Source: Methanoculleus horonobensis (GTDB taxonomy: Archaea > Halobacteriota > Methanomicrobia > Methanomicrobiales > Methanoculleaceae). From it: a stretch of DNA of 64,000 nucleotides. Location: assembly GCF_001602375.1 (NCBI RefSeq), contig NZ_BCNY01000015.1, forward strand, positions 682,001-746,000, in the 5' to 3' direction. The notes below the pieces were generated by a model. That model made no database searches and was not told where the DNA came from. It saw only the letters and a program-made list of their open reading frames with translations. This document shows positions 17,824 through 26,456 of this stretch, piece by piece (position 1 is the stretch's first letter; the number at the start of each line of letters is the position of its first letter). Both the position numbers and the translations under genes were made by a program.

Positions 17824-18087
17824 ATGAGAACCCAGATCACAGAGATGTTCGGATTACGCGTCTATACCGACAGAGCTGTCTTTATCGGGAATGTTGACGA
17901 TGTCGTGCTTGATGTGGACCAGAAGAAGATCGACGCCCTTGCGGTCGGCGAGCTCAACCCCGAGATCGGGGAGGTAAAGGGCTACAACGGGCTGCAGATC
18001 CCCTTCCGCGTCGTAAAGAGTGTCGGGGATATCGTCATCGTCCGCCACATCCCCGGGCTCTTCAAATCCCCGGCAAAAGAAGACTGA
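17824..18087 (+). CDS. Small PRC-barrel domain protein
   Basis: This is an 87-residue single-domain protein with the PRC-barrel pattern GLRVYTDRAVFIGNVDDVVLD followed later by PFRVVKSVGDIVIV. Similar stand-alone PRC-barrel proteins are common in methanogens and have no assigned biochemical function. The first ATG after AGAGGAT is used; the reading frame is open further upstream but runs into the divergent protease gene. The thg1 gene follows after five bases, so the two are probably co-transcribed. Confidence 0.88.
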   Translation: MRTQITEMFGLRVYTDRAVFIGNVDDVVLDVDQKKIDALAVGELNPEIGEVKGYNGLQIPFRVVKSVGDIVIVRHIPGLFKSPAKED

Positions 18088-18092
18088 CCACG

Positions 18093-18854
18093 ATGTCCGG
18101 GGCTCCTGGCCGATACAATATGGATACCGGGGATCGCGAGATCTTCTCGAACCTCACGATCTTCCCCCCTGTTTTTCTCCGACTCGACGGTCGCGCCTTT
18201 CACCGCCTGACACGTGTGCATAACCTCAAAAAACCGTTCGATCCCGCCTTCAACGAGAGCATGCGGTCGGTCTGCCGCTACCTCCTCACCGGGAGCGGTC
18301 TTTCCCCCGTATTCGCTTACACCTTCTCCGACGAGATCAGCCTCTACTTCTCGACGCTGCCGTTCTCCGGGCGGGTGGAGAAACTCGACTCCGTGACCGC
18401 CGCGGCTGCGGCGAGCAAACTCACGATCGAACTCGGGTGCACCGAACCCCTTGCGTTCGATGCCCGGACGATCCCTGCGGCGGGAGAGTTTGCGGTCGAA
18501 TACCTTGTCTCGCGTCAGAACGAAGCGTGGCGCAACCACATCAACGCCTACTGCCAGAACGCGCTCGTCTGTGAGGGGATGACCACCCGTCAGGCCGCCG
18601 CGGCGCTCCGGGGGATGCAGTCCGAAGCCATGCACGAGATGATGTTCGAGCGGGGCGTCAACCTGGCGGCAACGCCGGCGTGGCAGCGGCGGGGGACGCT
18701 CCTCTACCGGGACGAGTGCATAAAAGAGGGGTATAACCCCCTGACGGGGGAGACCGTCGAGGCTGTACGGGCCTGCATCCGGGAACCGGAGGAGACGCCT
18801 CTCTTCTCCACCCCGGAGGGCGCGGCCCTGATCCGGTCACTCACCGGCGCGTGA
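18093..18854 (+). CDS. thg1: tRNA-His guanylyltransferase (Thg1/TLP family)
   Basis: The protein has 253 residues. The palm-type metal-binding motif FLRLDGRAFHRLTRVH is near residue 30 and the second carboxylate motif YTFSDEISLYF near residue 75, as in archaeal Thg1-like enzymes. These polymerise nucleotides in the 3'-5' direction; archaeal members add or repair G at the 5' end of tRNA. The C-terminal segment YRDECIKEGYNPLTGE is also family-like. The gene overlaps the convergent ileS stop by 18 bases. An alternative start lies nine codons downstream. Confidence 0.88.
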   Translation: MSGAPGRYNMDTGDREIFSNLTIFPPVFLRLDGRAFHRLTRVHNLKKPFDPAFNESMRSVCRYLLTGSGLSPVFAYTFSDEISLYFSTLPFSGRVEKLDSVTAAAAASKLTIELGCTEPLAFDARTIPAAGEFAVEYLVSRQNEAWRNHINAYCQNALVCEGMTTRQAAAALRGMQSEAMHEMMFERGVNLAATPAWQRRGTLLYRDECIKEGYNPLTGETVEAVRACIREPEETPLFSTPEGAALIRSLTGA

Positions 18855-21800
18855 GATGCCGATCTGCATCTGCACGCCTTCCACGTCCCAGTCCTTCTCG
18901 AGCGCAAAGGGCTCCGCCGGCTTCCCGCCGTTGCGGCGGACGGTGAGGGCTGCCGCCCGCACCTCCCCGGCGATCTCCTTCTGCCACTCCTCATCTGCGA
19001 TGAGCGAGGCCACCCGCTCGTCGGCGACGTCCACGGCCGCGACGATGAAGTCGTCGACGTTCAGGTCGAGCTGGCGCCGCATCTCCTGGATCCGCCGGAT
19101 CACCTCGCGGGCGTATCCCTCGGCCTCCAGCGCCGGCGTGAGGGTGACGTCGACGTAGACCGTCGCGTCCTTCATGGGCGCGGCAAAGACGCCCTCGGGA
19201 AGGGCTTCCGCGAAGGTGACGTGGCGTTCGGCGATCTCGTAGCCGTCGAGTTGGGCCTTTCCGTCCCGCTCGATGGCGGTTTTCAGGGCGGTGCCGTCCG
19301 CGCTCTCTATCAGCGCTTTGACCTTCGGCCCATCTCTCCCGAACTCCGGGCCGATCGCCCGCATCACAGGTTCTGCCTGCCAGAGGATCCGGTCCCATCT
19401 TCCGGTGACGACCCTGACCGCCCGGGCGTTCGCCCGGTTCAGGGCGAGTTCGTTCAACTCCTCGAGAGCCGTCTTCACCTCGTCGCTCCCGGTGACCACA
19501 ACGGTCTCGGAGATCGGCCAGCGGAGTTTCCGCCTCCCGTTCTGCCGGGCGGTGGCGACCGCGTCGTCGAACGACCGGACGACCTCCATGGAGCTCTCGA
19601 GATCGGGCGCGATCAGGAGTTCGTCCACCCCCGGCCAGTCGAGCATATGGACGCTCTCCGGGTCGCCCGCAAGGCGCAGGTTGCCATAGATCTCCTCGGC
19701 GATATGGGGGGTGAACGGCGCAAGGAGCGCGATCAGGCGGCGCATGACGTAATATACCGTCTCGTAGGCGTACCGCTTCTCAACCGAATCTTCCTCGAGC
19801 CACATCCTCGCGCGGACGAGCTGGACGTACCAGCGGGAGAGATCCTCAAGGATGAAGGAGGCGAGCGCCCGCGTCACCTTATGGAGTTGGTACTCCTGCA
19901 TGTCTCCGGCCGTGGTTCGGGCGAGCGAGTTCACCCGGGAGATTATCCAGCGATCCTCTTTGGGCATATCCTTGATATGCGTCCGGACGAACGAGTCGTC
20001 CCAGAGGCCGCCGTCGCCTGCGGCGGGCTCGAACGAGTCGAGAACCATATACGGGAGCGGGAACCGGTAGACGTTCCAGAGGATGTTGAGCGTCCGGTGG
20101 ATGGTCTTGACGCTGTCCCAGTTGAACTTCAGGTCGTCCCAGGGAGCGTTCGCCCAGAGGACGTAGAACCGGAGAACGTCGACGCCGAACTGGTTCATCA
20201 CTTCTTCGGGCGTCACCACGTTGCCGAAACTCTTGCTCATCTTGCGCCCGTCGGCGTCGAGAGCGAACCCGTGCATCAGGACGCTCTTGTAGGGAGCGCG
20301 GCCGAACGCCACGGTGCTCGCCCCGAGCTGGGAGTAGAACCAGCCCCGGGTCTGATCCTGCCCTTCGGTGATGAAGTCCGCCGGCCAGAGGCGGTCGAAG
20401 GCCTCGCGCTTCCTGGGGAACCCGAGGGTCGCCCACGACGCGACCGCCGAGTCGAACCAGACGTCGAAGATATCGGCGACCCGGCGCATCTCCCCGCCGC
20501 AGGAGCACGGAATGACGATCTCATCCACGTAGGGCCGGTGCGGGTCGGGAACCTTCGCACCCGACCGCTCCTCGAGTTCGGCGATGGTGCCGATGACGGT
20601 TCGCTCGCCGCACTGCTCGCACTGCCAGATGGGGATGGGGATGCCCCAGTAGCGCTGCCGGGAGATGCACCAGTCGCGAGAGTCCTTGACGAAGTCGTGG
20701 AACCGGGCGCTTCCCGCCCACTCGGGGAACCACTTCACCTTCGCGATCTCATCAAGCATCGGTTCGCGGATCTCGGTGGCCTTCAGGAACCACTGTGCGG
20801 TCGCGCGGTAGATGATGGGGGTCTTGCACCGCCAGCAGTGGCCGTAGCGGTGGGTGATCGTCCGCCGGGCGAGGAGGTAGTCGCCGAGCGCGTCGATGAC
20901 GAGGTCGTTTGCGTCCCGGACGTACATGTCGGCGAACGCCCCGGCCTCCCGGGTGAAGCATCCGCCGGAATCGACCGGGCAGAACGCCTCGAGCCCTTCC
21001 TGGATGCCGACCAGATAGTCGTCCCACCCGTGTCCGGGAGCGATATGGACGAGACCGGTGTTCTCGAGCGTGACGTAGTCCGCCGCGACGACCCGGTGCC
21101 GGATCTCCGCCTGGTGGGGAACCTGGCCGGCGAGCGGCGACGTGTACTCCGTTCCGACGAGGTCGCTGCCGCTCGCCCGCTCAAGGACGGTGTAGTCCTG
21201 GTAGCGGCCCATCTTCAGGACGGACTCGACGAGTTCGTCGGCGATCCAGAGGATCTCCTCGCGGCCGTCCTTCTTCGCCGCCACCCGCGCGTAGGTGAAC
21301 GCGGGGCTGACCGCCACCGCGACGTTCGCAGGAAGCGTCCATGGCGTGGTCGTCCAGATCACCAGGTACTCGTTCTCGCGCCCGGTGACCGGGAACTTGA
21401 CGAAGATGGAGGGGTCGGTCTCGTCCCAGTGCTCCACCTCCGAGTCGGCGATCGCCGTCTCGCACCGGGGGCACCAGTTCACGACACGGTGGCCGCGCTC
21501 GAGCAGCCCGCGCTCTTCCGCCCGCTGGACCGCCCACCACGCGGACTCGATGTACTCCGCCTTGATCGTCTGGTAGGGGTCGTCGAAGTCGAGCCAGATG
21601 CCGAGCTGCCGGAACTGCTCGCTCATGATCTCCATGTGCGTCACGGCGAACGTCCGGCACTGCTCGATGAATGCGGCGATTCCGTAATCCTCGATATCCT
21701 TCTTGGAGGTGAACCCGAGCTGGTGCTCCACCTTCACCTCGATAGGGAGGCCGTGCATATCGTAGCCGGCCCGCTCGATGATGTTCCTGCCCTGCATCCG

Positions 21801-22013
21801 GTGGTAGCGGAGGATGGCGTCTTTTAAGATCTTGTTCCAGGCGGTGCCGAGATGGATGTGGCCGGTGGTGTACGGCGGCCCGTCGACGAAAAAGAACGCT
21901 TTCCCATCCTTTCGCACCTCCTGAACGCGTGCATAGGTGTTCTCCCGTTTCCAGGAATCCTGGACCCCCGCCTCAAGTTCGCGCGGGTTATAACTGCCGG
22001 TGACCTCTTTCAC
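18837..22013 (-). CDS. ileS: Isoleucyl-tRNA synthetase
   Basis: The protein has 1058 residues, the usual length for archaeal and eukaryotic-type IleRS. The class I HIGH motif is HIHLG at residues 52-56 and the KMSKS motif is at about residues 591-595. An editing CP1 domain (TTPWTLPANVAVAVSP) lies between them and a zinc-type knuckle CEQCGERT precedes KMSKS. The anticodon-binding domain (NILWNVYRFPLPYMV) and a C-terminal extension follow. It attaches isoleucine to tRNA-Ile in the cytosol. The gene is transcribed alone; the upstream 690 bases carry the repeat region. Confidence 0.98.
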   Translation of the reverse strand: MKEVTGSYNPRELEAGVQDSWKRENTYARVQEVRKDGKAFFFVDGPPYTTGHIHLGTAWNKILKDAILRYHRMQGRNIIERAGYDMHGLPIEVKVEHQLGFTSKKDIEDYGIAAFIEQCRTFAVTHMEIMSEQFRQLGIWLDFDDPYQTIKAEYIESAWWAVQRAEERGLLERGHRVVNWCPRCETAIADSEVEHWDETDPSIFVKFPVTGRENEYLVIWTTTPWTLPANVAVAVSPAFTYARVAAKKDGREEILWIADELVESVLKMGRYQDYTVLERASGSDLVGTEYTSPLAGQVPHQAEIRHRVVAADYVTLENTGLVHIAPGHGWDDYLVGIQEGLEAFCPVDSGGCFTREAGAFADMYVRDANDLVIDALGDYLLARRTITHRYGHCWRCKTPIIYRATAQWFLKATEIREPMLDEIAKVKWFPEWAGSARFHDFVKDSRDWCISRQRYWGIPIPIWQCEQCGERTVIGTIAELEERSGAKVPDPHRPYVDEIVIPCSCGGEMRRVADIFDVWFDSAVASWATLGFPRKREAFDRLWPADFITEGQDQTRGWFYSQLGASTVAFGRAPYKSVLMHGFALDADGRKMSKSFGNVVTPEEVMNQFGVDVLRFYVLWANAPWDDLKFNWDSVKTIHRTLNILWNVYRFPLPYMVLDSFEPAAGDGGLWDDSFVRTHIKDMPKEDRWIISRVNSLARTTAGDMQEYQLHKVTRALASFILEDLSRWYVQLVRARMWLEEDSVEKRYAYETVYYVMRRLIALLAPFTPHIAEEIYGNLRLAGDPESVHMLDWPGVDELLIAPDLESSMEVVRSFDDAVATARQNGRRKLRWPISETVVVTGSDEVKTALEELNELALNRANARAVRVVTGRWDRILWQAEPVMRAIGPEFGRDGPKVKALIESADGTALKTAIERDGKAQLDGYEIAERHVTFAEALPEGVFAAPMKDATVYVDVTLTPALEAEGYAREVIRRIQEMRRQLDLNVDDFIVAAVDVADERVASLIADEEWQKEIAGEVRAAALTVRRNGGKPAEPFALEKDWDVEGVQMQIGISRAGE

Positions 22014-22089
22014 CTCATATCCCTCATATTCAGCACTCTGGTGTACCGTTTGTTGTTGGGGGACAAAGCGTTTTGTACTATGTGGGGTG

Positions 22090-22625
22090 GTGCAGACTCA
22101 CGCGAAGTGCGACGTTCTGTCAAGCTCGCTTCGCTCGCACTCCGCACCCTCCGGGTGCTCGAGCTCCGTTCCTCGAAGCCTGACGGCTTCTCGAACTCCT
22201 GTTCTGCGGACAGTCGTTCTCCGGAACGTCGCACTCCGCACCCTCCGGGTGCTCGAGCTCCGTTCCTCGAAGCCTGACGGCTTCTCGAACTCCTGTTCTG
22301 CGGACAGTCGTTCTCCGGAACATCGCACTCCGCACCCTCCGGGTGCTCGAGCTCCGGGCGTTCGCACCTTCGGTGCTCATGCTCCCGCTCTGGCGACCGG
22401 TCGCATTCCGCCCATCGCACTCCCCGTCAGCCCCTCAAAGAACTTCGTTCCTCTCATGCTCCTGCCCTTCGGCCAGTCGCACTCCCCGCGTGGCGATAAG
22501 TGACGTTCCGGCAGGAACGGAGCTGGAGCACCGAAGGTGCGATACCCTATGGAAAACCGTGCATGGGCGTAGCCTGTGCAATGCTCCAGAGCACGGCGTT
22601 CGGCCGGAAGGTGACCCGTAAGAAC
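22090..22625. repeat. Dispersed mosaic hairpin repeat, copy 2
   Basis: This region between the divergent ileS and LOG-family genes belongs to the same family as the repeats near 16.2 and 38.2 kb. It carries the shared 20-mer at 22414-22433 and the same small hairpins (GCACC-TTC-GGTGC; GTTCC-GGCA-GGAAC). The 5' part is an internal 94-bp tandem array. The 3' part shares GTGCATGGG with copy 1 and GTGGCGATA with copy 3. All reading frames stay partly open because the period is not divisible by three, which produces spurious open frames. Confidence 0.8.
22141..22355. repeat. 94-bp tandem repeat (two full copies and a partial third)
   Basis: Units begin at 22141, 22235 and 22329, giving a period of exactly 94 bases. 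The two full units differ at only one position near their ends (GAACGTCGC against GAACATCGC). Each unit contains several short inverted repeats: GCACCCTCCGGGTGC, GAAGCCTGACGGCTTC and CTGTTCTGCGGACAG. The near identity indicates recent expansion. It is not a CRISPR because there are no variable spacers. Confidence 0.9.
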
Positions 22626-22703
22626 AAATCTTCCCCTGTTTCTTGATTCGCACATTGCCACTCCACCCCTCCTTTTATCCCTCACTCCCCCGACATCTCC
22701 CCC

Positions 22704-23186
22704 ATGCAGATTGCAGTCATCGGGCGGGGGGACTGCTCCGGGGAGGAGTACGAAGCGGCGGAGACCATCGGCTACCTCATCGCCGGGAACCGCGAGACCG
22801 TCTGCTGCGGCGGCCTCGGCGGGGTGATGGAGGCCGCCTGCAGGGGTGCAAAAGAGGCCGGCGGAACGACCGTCGGCATCCTCCCGGACACCGGGGAGGG
22901 GAACCCGTATCTCGATATCGTCATCCGTACCGGGATGGGCCACGCGAGGAACGTCGTCCTGGTAAACTCGGCCGACGCAGTGATCGCCGTTGGGGGTGGC
23001 TACGGCACGCTCTCGGAGATCGCCATCGCGCTCAAGACGGAGAAGCCCGTATTCGGCCTTCTGACCTGGAAGATAGAGGGGGTGTTTGTCTGCGCGACGC
23101 CCGAGGAGGCGGTCATCCTCGCAGTTCGCGCAGCACGCCTGTCCCGGCCGTCTCGTAGCCCCCGAGATCCCGGAGAATCTTCTTGA
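22704..23186 (+). CDS. LOG-family (TIGR00725-like) protein
   Basis: The protein has 160 residues. The family motifs GGLGGVMEAA and VGGGYGTLSEIAIAL identify the lysine-decarboxylase-like Rossmann fold. Related enzymes remove ribose 5-phosphate from nucleotides (LOG) or bind DNA-processing partners, but small archaeal members are uncharacterised. The last 25 residues are low complexity (RLSRPSRSPRDPGESS) and lie in a 74-base convergent overlap with the moeA fusion gene, so the native end may have been extended by loss of an earlier stop. Confidence 0.82.
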   Translation: MQIAVIGRGDCSGEEYEAAETIGYLIAGNRETVCCGGLGGVMEAACRGAKEAGGTTVGILPDTGEGNPYLDIVIRTGMGHARNVVLVNSADAVIAVGGGYGTLSEIAIALKTEKPVFGLLTWKIEGVFVCATPEEAVILAVRAARLSRPSRSPRDPGESS

Positions 23187-24984
23187 ACGCCTCCGAGGAG
23201 ACGGTCTCGACGAGGGCCGCGATCCGCGGGTCATCGAGCATCTCGCGGTGCATCGCGAGTTCGTAACGCTCCGTCGCCACCGGGACGAACGCGAGACCGA
23301 GTGCTTTGGCGGCGCTGTAGACCCCCATCCCCGCGTCGACCTCCCCGGTCCGGACGGCAAGCGCCACCGCAAGGTGCGTCGTCACCTCCCGCTCGTAGCC
23401 GGGGATGGATCTCGGGTCGATCCCGCGCTGTGCAAGATGGTGGTCAAGCAGCATCCGTGTCCCCGATCCCCTCTGCCGGTTGACGAACGTCCGGCCGGGC
23501 AGTTCCTCGAACCCGAGGCCCTCGCGGGAGATGACGCCCTGCTGGCGCTCCGCCACGCAGAGGAGGACGAGATCGGCGCCCGGTATGTAGCGCTCCAGGT
23601 AATGGACGTTGTAGGTGCCGTCGGGGGCGAGGAGGTGCATCGGGGCCGCGTGGCACTCCTGCTTCTTCAATGCAATCACCCCGCCCATGCTTCCCGTGTG
23701 GGTGGAGTGGATATCGACGCCGCGCGGCCGCACCAGGTCGGCCAGGTGGTCGAGGGCGGGGTCGTGGCTGCCGGTGACGAGCACCGCCTCCTCCGCCTCC
23801 GCGCGGGGGACGGCGAGCCGGACGTCCACGGTCTCCCCCACCTCGACCCCCTCCTTCTGCGACGGAATCTGCATGTATCCGTTCGCCCGCACCGCGCTCA
23901 TCTGAACGCCCGCTCCCCGTGACTGCGGCACCGCCACCCAGCGGTCGCCGATCCTTCCTGCCGAGAGGAGGACGAACTCGTCGGTCCCGATATCGGAGTG
24001 GAGGCTTGTGGTCAGCCGGGCGGCGACGCGTTCGGGCTCGCGGACAAAGAGGCCGTAGCGGGCGACGAGCGGCATCACGAGCTCGCGGAGCACCGTCGCA
24101 GCGGCAAGGGGATAGCCGGGAAGCCCGATCACCGGCTTTCCCTCGATCCTCCCGACGATCACCGGCTTTCCGGGTTTGATGGCGACCCCGTGCGCCAGCA
24201 CCTCGCCGAGATCCGCGATGATGTCGGCGGTGTAGTCCCGCGTTCCGGCGGACGACCCCGCCGAGACGAAGAGGATGTCGTTCTCCGCGACACCGCGCCT
24301 GACCGCCTCCCGGATCATCCCGTAGTCGTCCGGGACGATCCCGTAGCGGTGCGTCTCCACGCCCGCCTCCGCGAGGACGGACGCGGCCATCAGGGTGTTG
24401 CTCTCCACCACCTTCCCGGGCGGAGGCATCTCGCCTGCCGGCACGAGTTCGCTCCCGGTGGGGATCAGGCCGGCCCGGAGCCTCGTGACCGCAACCTCCG
24501 TGACGCCGTAGTTTGCGAGCGCCCCGAGGTCGTGCGGCCGGATCCGGTGCCCCCTCGGGAGGATCATCTCCGACTCCCCGATATCCTCGCCGACCGGGCG
24601 GATGTGCTGCCAGGGGCTGACTGACTTCCGGACGGTGTAGGTCTCGCCGTCAGGCTTCGACTCGACCCAGACGTCCTCGATCATGATCACTGCATCGTAG
24701 CCGGGCGGAACGATGTTTCCGGTATTGACCCGCGCCGCGTCCGGGAGGGTCACCGGCCGCTGCTCGCTCGCGCCGACGGTATCGGCGCTCTTGACCGCGA
24801 TCCCGTCCATCGCCGAGAGGTGGATGGCGGGGACCGAGAACCGGGCGAAGATGGGCTCTGCGGTGATCCTCCCCACCGCCCCGACATTCACCGGGACGCG
24901 GACGACTCCCGGAACCGCCGAAAAGGAGGCTTTGAGTAACTCCCGCGCCTCCGCGAGCGATATCACCGAGAGGTAACGCCTCAC
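23113..24984 (-). CDS. moeA: MoeA-type molybdopterin enzyme with C-terminal periplasmic-binding-like domain
   Basis: The protein has about 623 residues. Residues 1-400 have MoeA/gephyrin features (DGIAVKS, GNIVPPGYDAVIMIEDV, FVSAGSSAGTRD and GKPVIGLPGYPLAAATVL). The C-terminal 220 residues resemble a LysR/ModA-like substrate-binding domain (THTGSMGGVIALKKQECHAA, RQRGSGTRMLLD). This fusion is common in archaea. It works in insertion of molybdenum or tungsten into molybdopterin; the extra domain may bind the oxyanion. The start is a GTG overlapping the stop of the upstream moeA as GTGA, which shows translational coupling. No ATG is available nearby. Confidence 0.92.
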   Translation of the reverse strand: MRRYLSVISLAEARELLKASFSAVPGVVRVPVNVGAVGRITAEPIFARFSVPAIHLSAMDGIAVKSADTVGASEQRPVTLPDAARVNTGNIVPPGYDAVIMIEDVWVESKPDGETYTVRKSVSPWQHIRPVGEDIGESEMILPRGHRIRPHDLGALANYGVTEVAVTRLRAGLIPTGSELVPAGEMPPPGKVVESNTLMAASVLAEAGVETHRYGIVPDDYGMIREAVRRGVAENDILFVSAGSSAGTRDYTADIIADLGEVLAHGVAIKPGKPVIVGRIEGKPVIGLPGYPLAAATVLRELVMPLVARYGLFVREPERVAARLTTSLHSDIGTDEFVLLSAGRIGDRWVAVPQSRGAGVQMSAVRANGYMQIPSQKEGVEVGETVDVRLAVPRAEAEEAVLVTGSHDPALDHLADLVRPRGVDIHSTHTGSMGGVIALKKQECHAAPMHLLAPDGTYNVHYLERYIPGADLVLLCVAERQQGVISREGLGFEELPGRTFVNRQRGSGTRMLLDHHLAQRGIDPRSIPGYEREVTTHLAVALAVRTGEVDAGMGVYSAAKALGLAFVPVATERYELAMHREMLDDPRIAALVETVSSEAFKKILRDLGGYETAGTGVLRELRG

Positions 24985-26183
24985 CACAGGATCACCTCGA
25001 CCTCTTCGCCGACCTCGAACCCCTCGCTCGATGCCGGGATCCGCACCACCCCCTCGCTCTGCACCAGGGTGTTGAGGAGCCCCGACTTCCCGAAGACCGG
25101 TGTCGCCTCCCCGTTGCCGAGACTGACCCGGACGTAATCCTCCCGCCCGCGGGTGGAGGGGACGTTCTGGGTCAGCCGGGCGCGGACGGTTCGCCGGAAG
25201 ACGGCGGTCTGCCGCATCGCCGCGAGGAGATGGTCGACGACGGCGACGAGCACGACGAAGGCCGAGGCCGGGTGCCCGGGGAGCCCGATGACCGGTTTTC
25301 CGCGTGCCGTCCCGATGATGGTGGGTTTGCCGGGTGCGATGGCGATCCCGTGCACCATCACCTTGCCGAGTTCCGCGACGACCGCCGCGGTGTTGTCCCG
25401 CTCGTCTTTCGACGAGCCTCCCGAGACCAGAACCGCATCGCACCGTTCAAGGGCGGAGGAGACCGCCCGCTTCAGTACCGCCCGGTCGTCCCTGACGATC
25501 CCGAAGTAGACCGGGTGGCAGCCCCGTTCCGTCACGAAGGCACCGGCGAGGTAGGAGTTCGCGTCCCGGACCTCGCCCGGCCCGGGGGCCTCGACGACAG
25601 GGACGAGCTCGTTTCCCGTAGAGATGATCCCGATCTTCGGCATCTTCACCACGCTGACCCGGTCGGCTCCGACCGCCGCGGCAACGCCGATCTCGCGAGG
25701 GGTCAGCACGCGCCCCCGTTCCAGAACCGCCTTCCCTGCCCTGAAATCTTCACCGCCAAAGACCACGTTCTCGCCGGGCGCCACCGGGCGGTGCACCAGG
25801 ATGTCGTCCCCAATCTGTTCGGCGTGCTCGATCATCACCACCGCGTCCGCGCCTGCGGGGAGTGCTCCGCCGGTGGGGACGTACCGGCACGATCCGGGAG
25901 AGATGCTCCCGGCGTCCGCGCTCCCCATCCCGACCCGGCCCCGGCACTGGAGCATCGCCGGGATGGCCTCGGACGCGCCGGTGGTCTCGGATGCGGCGAC
26001 CGCGTAGCCGTCGACCGTCGAGCGGTCGAACCCCGGGATGTCGATATCGGCAAGGACATCTCTCGCGAGAACCCGATGCAGGGCGTCTGCGAGCGGGACG
26101 TCCTCGCATCCGGGCGGCGGCGCGATCGTCTGCACCGCCTTTACGGCCTCGGCGACCGATACGACCTCGAGGAAAAGGCTCAT
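24981..26183 (-). CDS. moeA: Molybdopterin molybdenumtransferase MoeA
   Basis: The protein has 400 residues, the normal length for MoeA. Motifs include STVDGYAVAAS, GALPAGADAVVMIEHAEQI, VSGGSSKDERDNTA and GKPVIGLPGHPASAFVVL. It catalyses the final metal insertion into the pterin cofactor used by formylmethanofuran dehydrogenase and formate dehydrogenase. The start at MSLFLEVVSV overlaps the stop of the 60-residue gene upstream as ATGA. The three genes therefore form one coupled operon. The window's fwdBA genes are a likely client of this cofactor. Confidence 0.95.
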   Translation of the reverse strand: MSLFLEVVSVAEAVKAVQTIAPPPGCEDVPLADALHRVLARDVLADIDIPGFDRSTVDGYAVAASETTGASEAIPAMLQCRGRVGMGSADAGSISPGSCRYVPTGGALPAGADAVVMIEHAEQIGDDILVHRPVAPGENVVFGGEDFRAGKAVLERGRVLTPREIGVAAAVGADRVSVVKMPKIGIISTGNELVPVVEAPGPGEVRDANSYLAGAFVTERGCHPVYFGIVRDDRAVLKRAVSSALERCDAVLVSGGSSKDERDNTAAVVAELGKVMVHGIAIAPGKPTIIGTARGKPVIGLPGHPASAFVVLVAVVDHLLAAMRQTAVFRRTVRARLTQNVPSTRGREDYVRVSLGNGEATPVFGKSGLLNTLVQSEGVVRIPASSEGFEVGEEVEVILW

Positions 26184-26362
26184 CTGAAGCAGCCCAACTG
26201 ACAGCCGCGGATCTTTATTCTCGGTTCGCGCTGGTTGCAGTACCGGGCGATATCCATCTTCGGGATGCTGTACTTCTCCGATATCTCGAAGGCCTGCGGG
26301 CAGGTAATCTCGTCTACTATGCCGTATGCCTCGAAGGCCTCCCGTATCTTGTCCTCGTCCAT
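26180..26362 (-). CDS. Small conserved-looking protein with C-terminal CQLGC motif
   Basis: The protein has 60 residues starting MDEDKIREAFEAYG. Predicted helices resemble a short helix-turn-helix (CPQAFEISEKYSIPKMDIARY) and the tail IKIRGCQLGCF has a CxxxC pair. The stop overlaps moeA as ATGA, so it is the first gene of the moeA operon. The function is not recognised; a metal-binding or regulatory role in molybdopterin metabolism is suggested only by position. An ATG 54 bases upstream is less likely because its extra residues have no such pattern. Confidence 0.75.
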   Translation of the reverse strand: MDEDKIREAFEAYGIVDEITCPQAFEISEKYSIPKMDIARYCNQREPRIKIRGCQLGCFR

Positions 26363-26456
26363 AGTACCCACATGATATGCCGCAAGGGAGATAGGATTTA
26401 CTATCGCGCCGGTCAAGCACTACCATTTAGCAGCCCCGCGACCCACATTGTACCCG

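Noticed and set aside
19221-21827. Long plus-strand open frame of 868 codons
   Set aside because: It is antisense to ileS. High GC at third positions keeps the opposite strand free of stops, and the translation shows no domain.
22141-22355. CRISPR array
   Set aside because: Units are contiguous with no variable spacers, and no cas1/cas2 genes are nearby.
22010-22420. Overlapping minus-strand frames rich in ERSS/EHPEGAEC repeats
   Set aside because: They are produced by the 94-bp tandem array and appear in all frames because the period is not a multiple of three.
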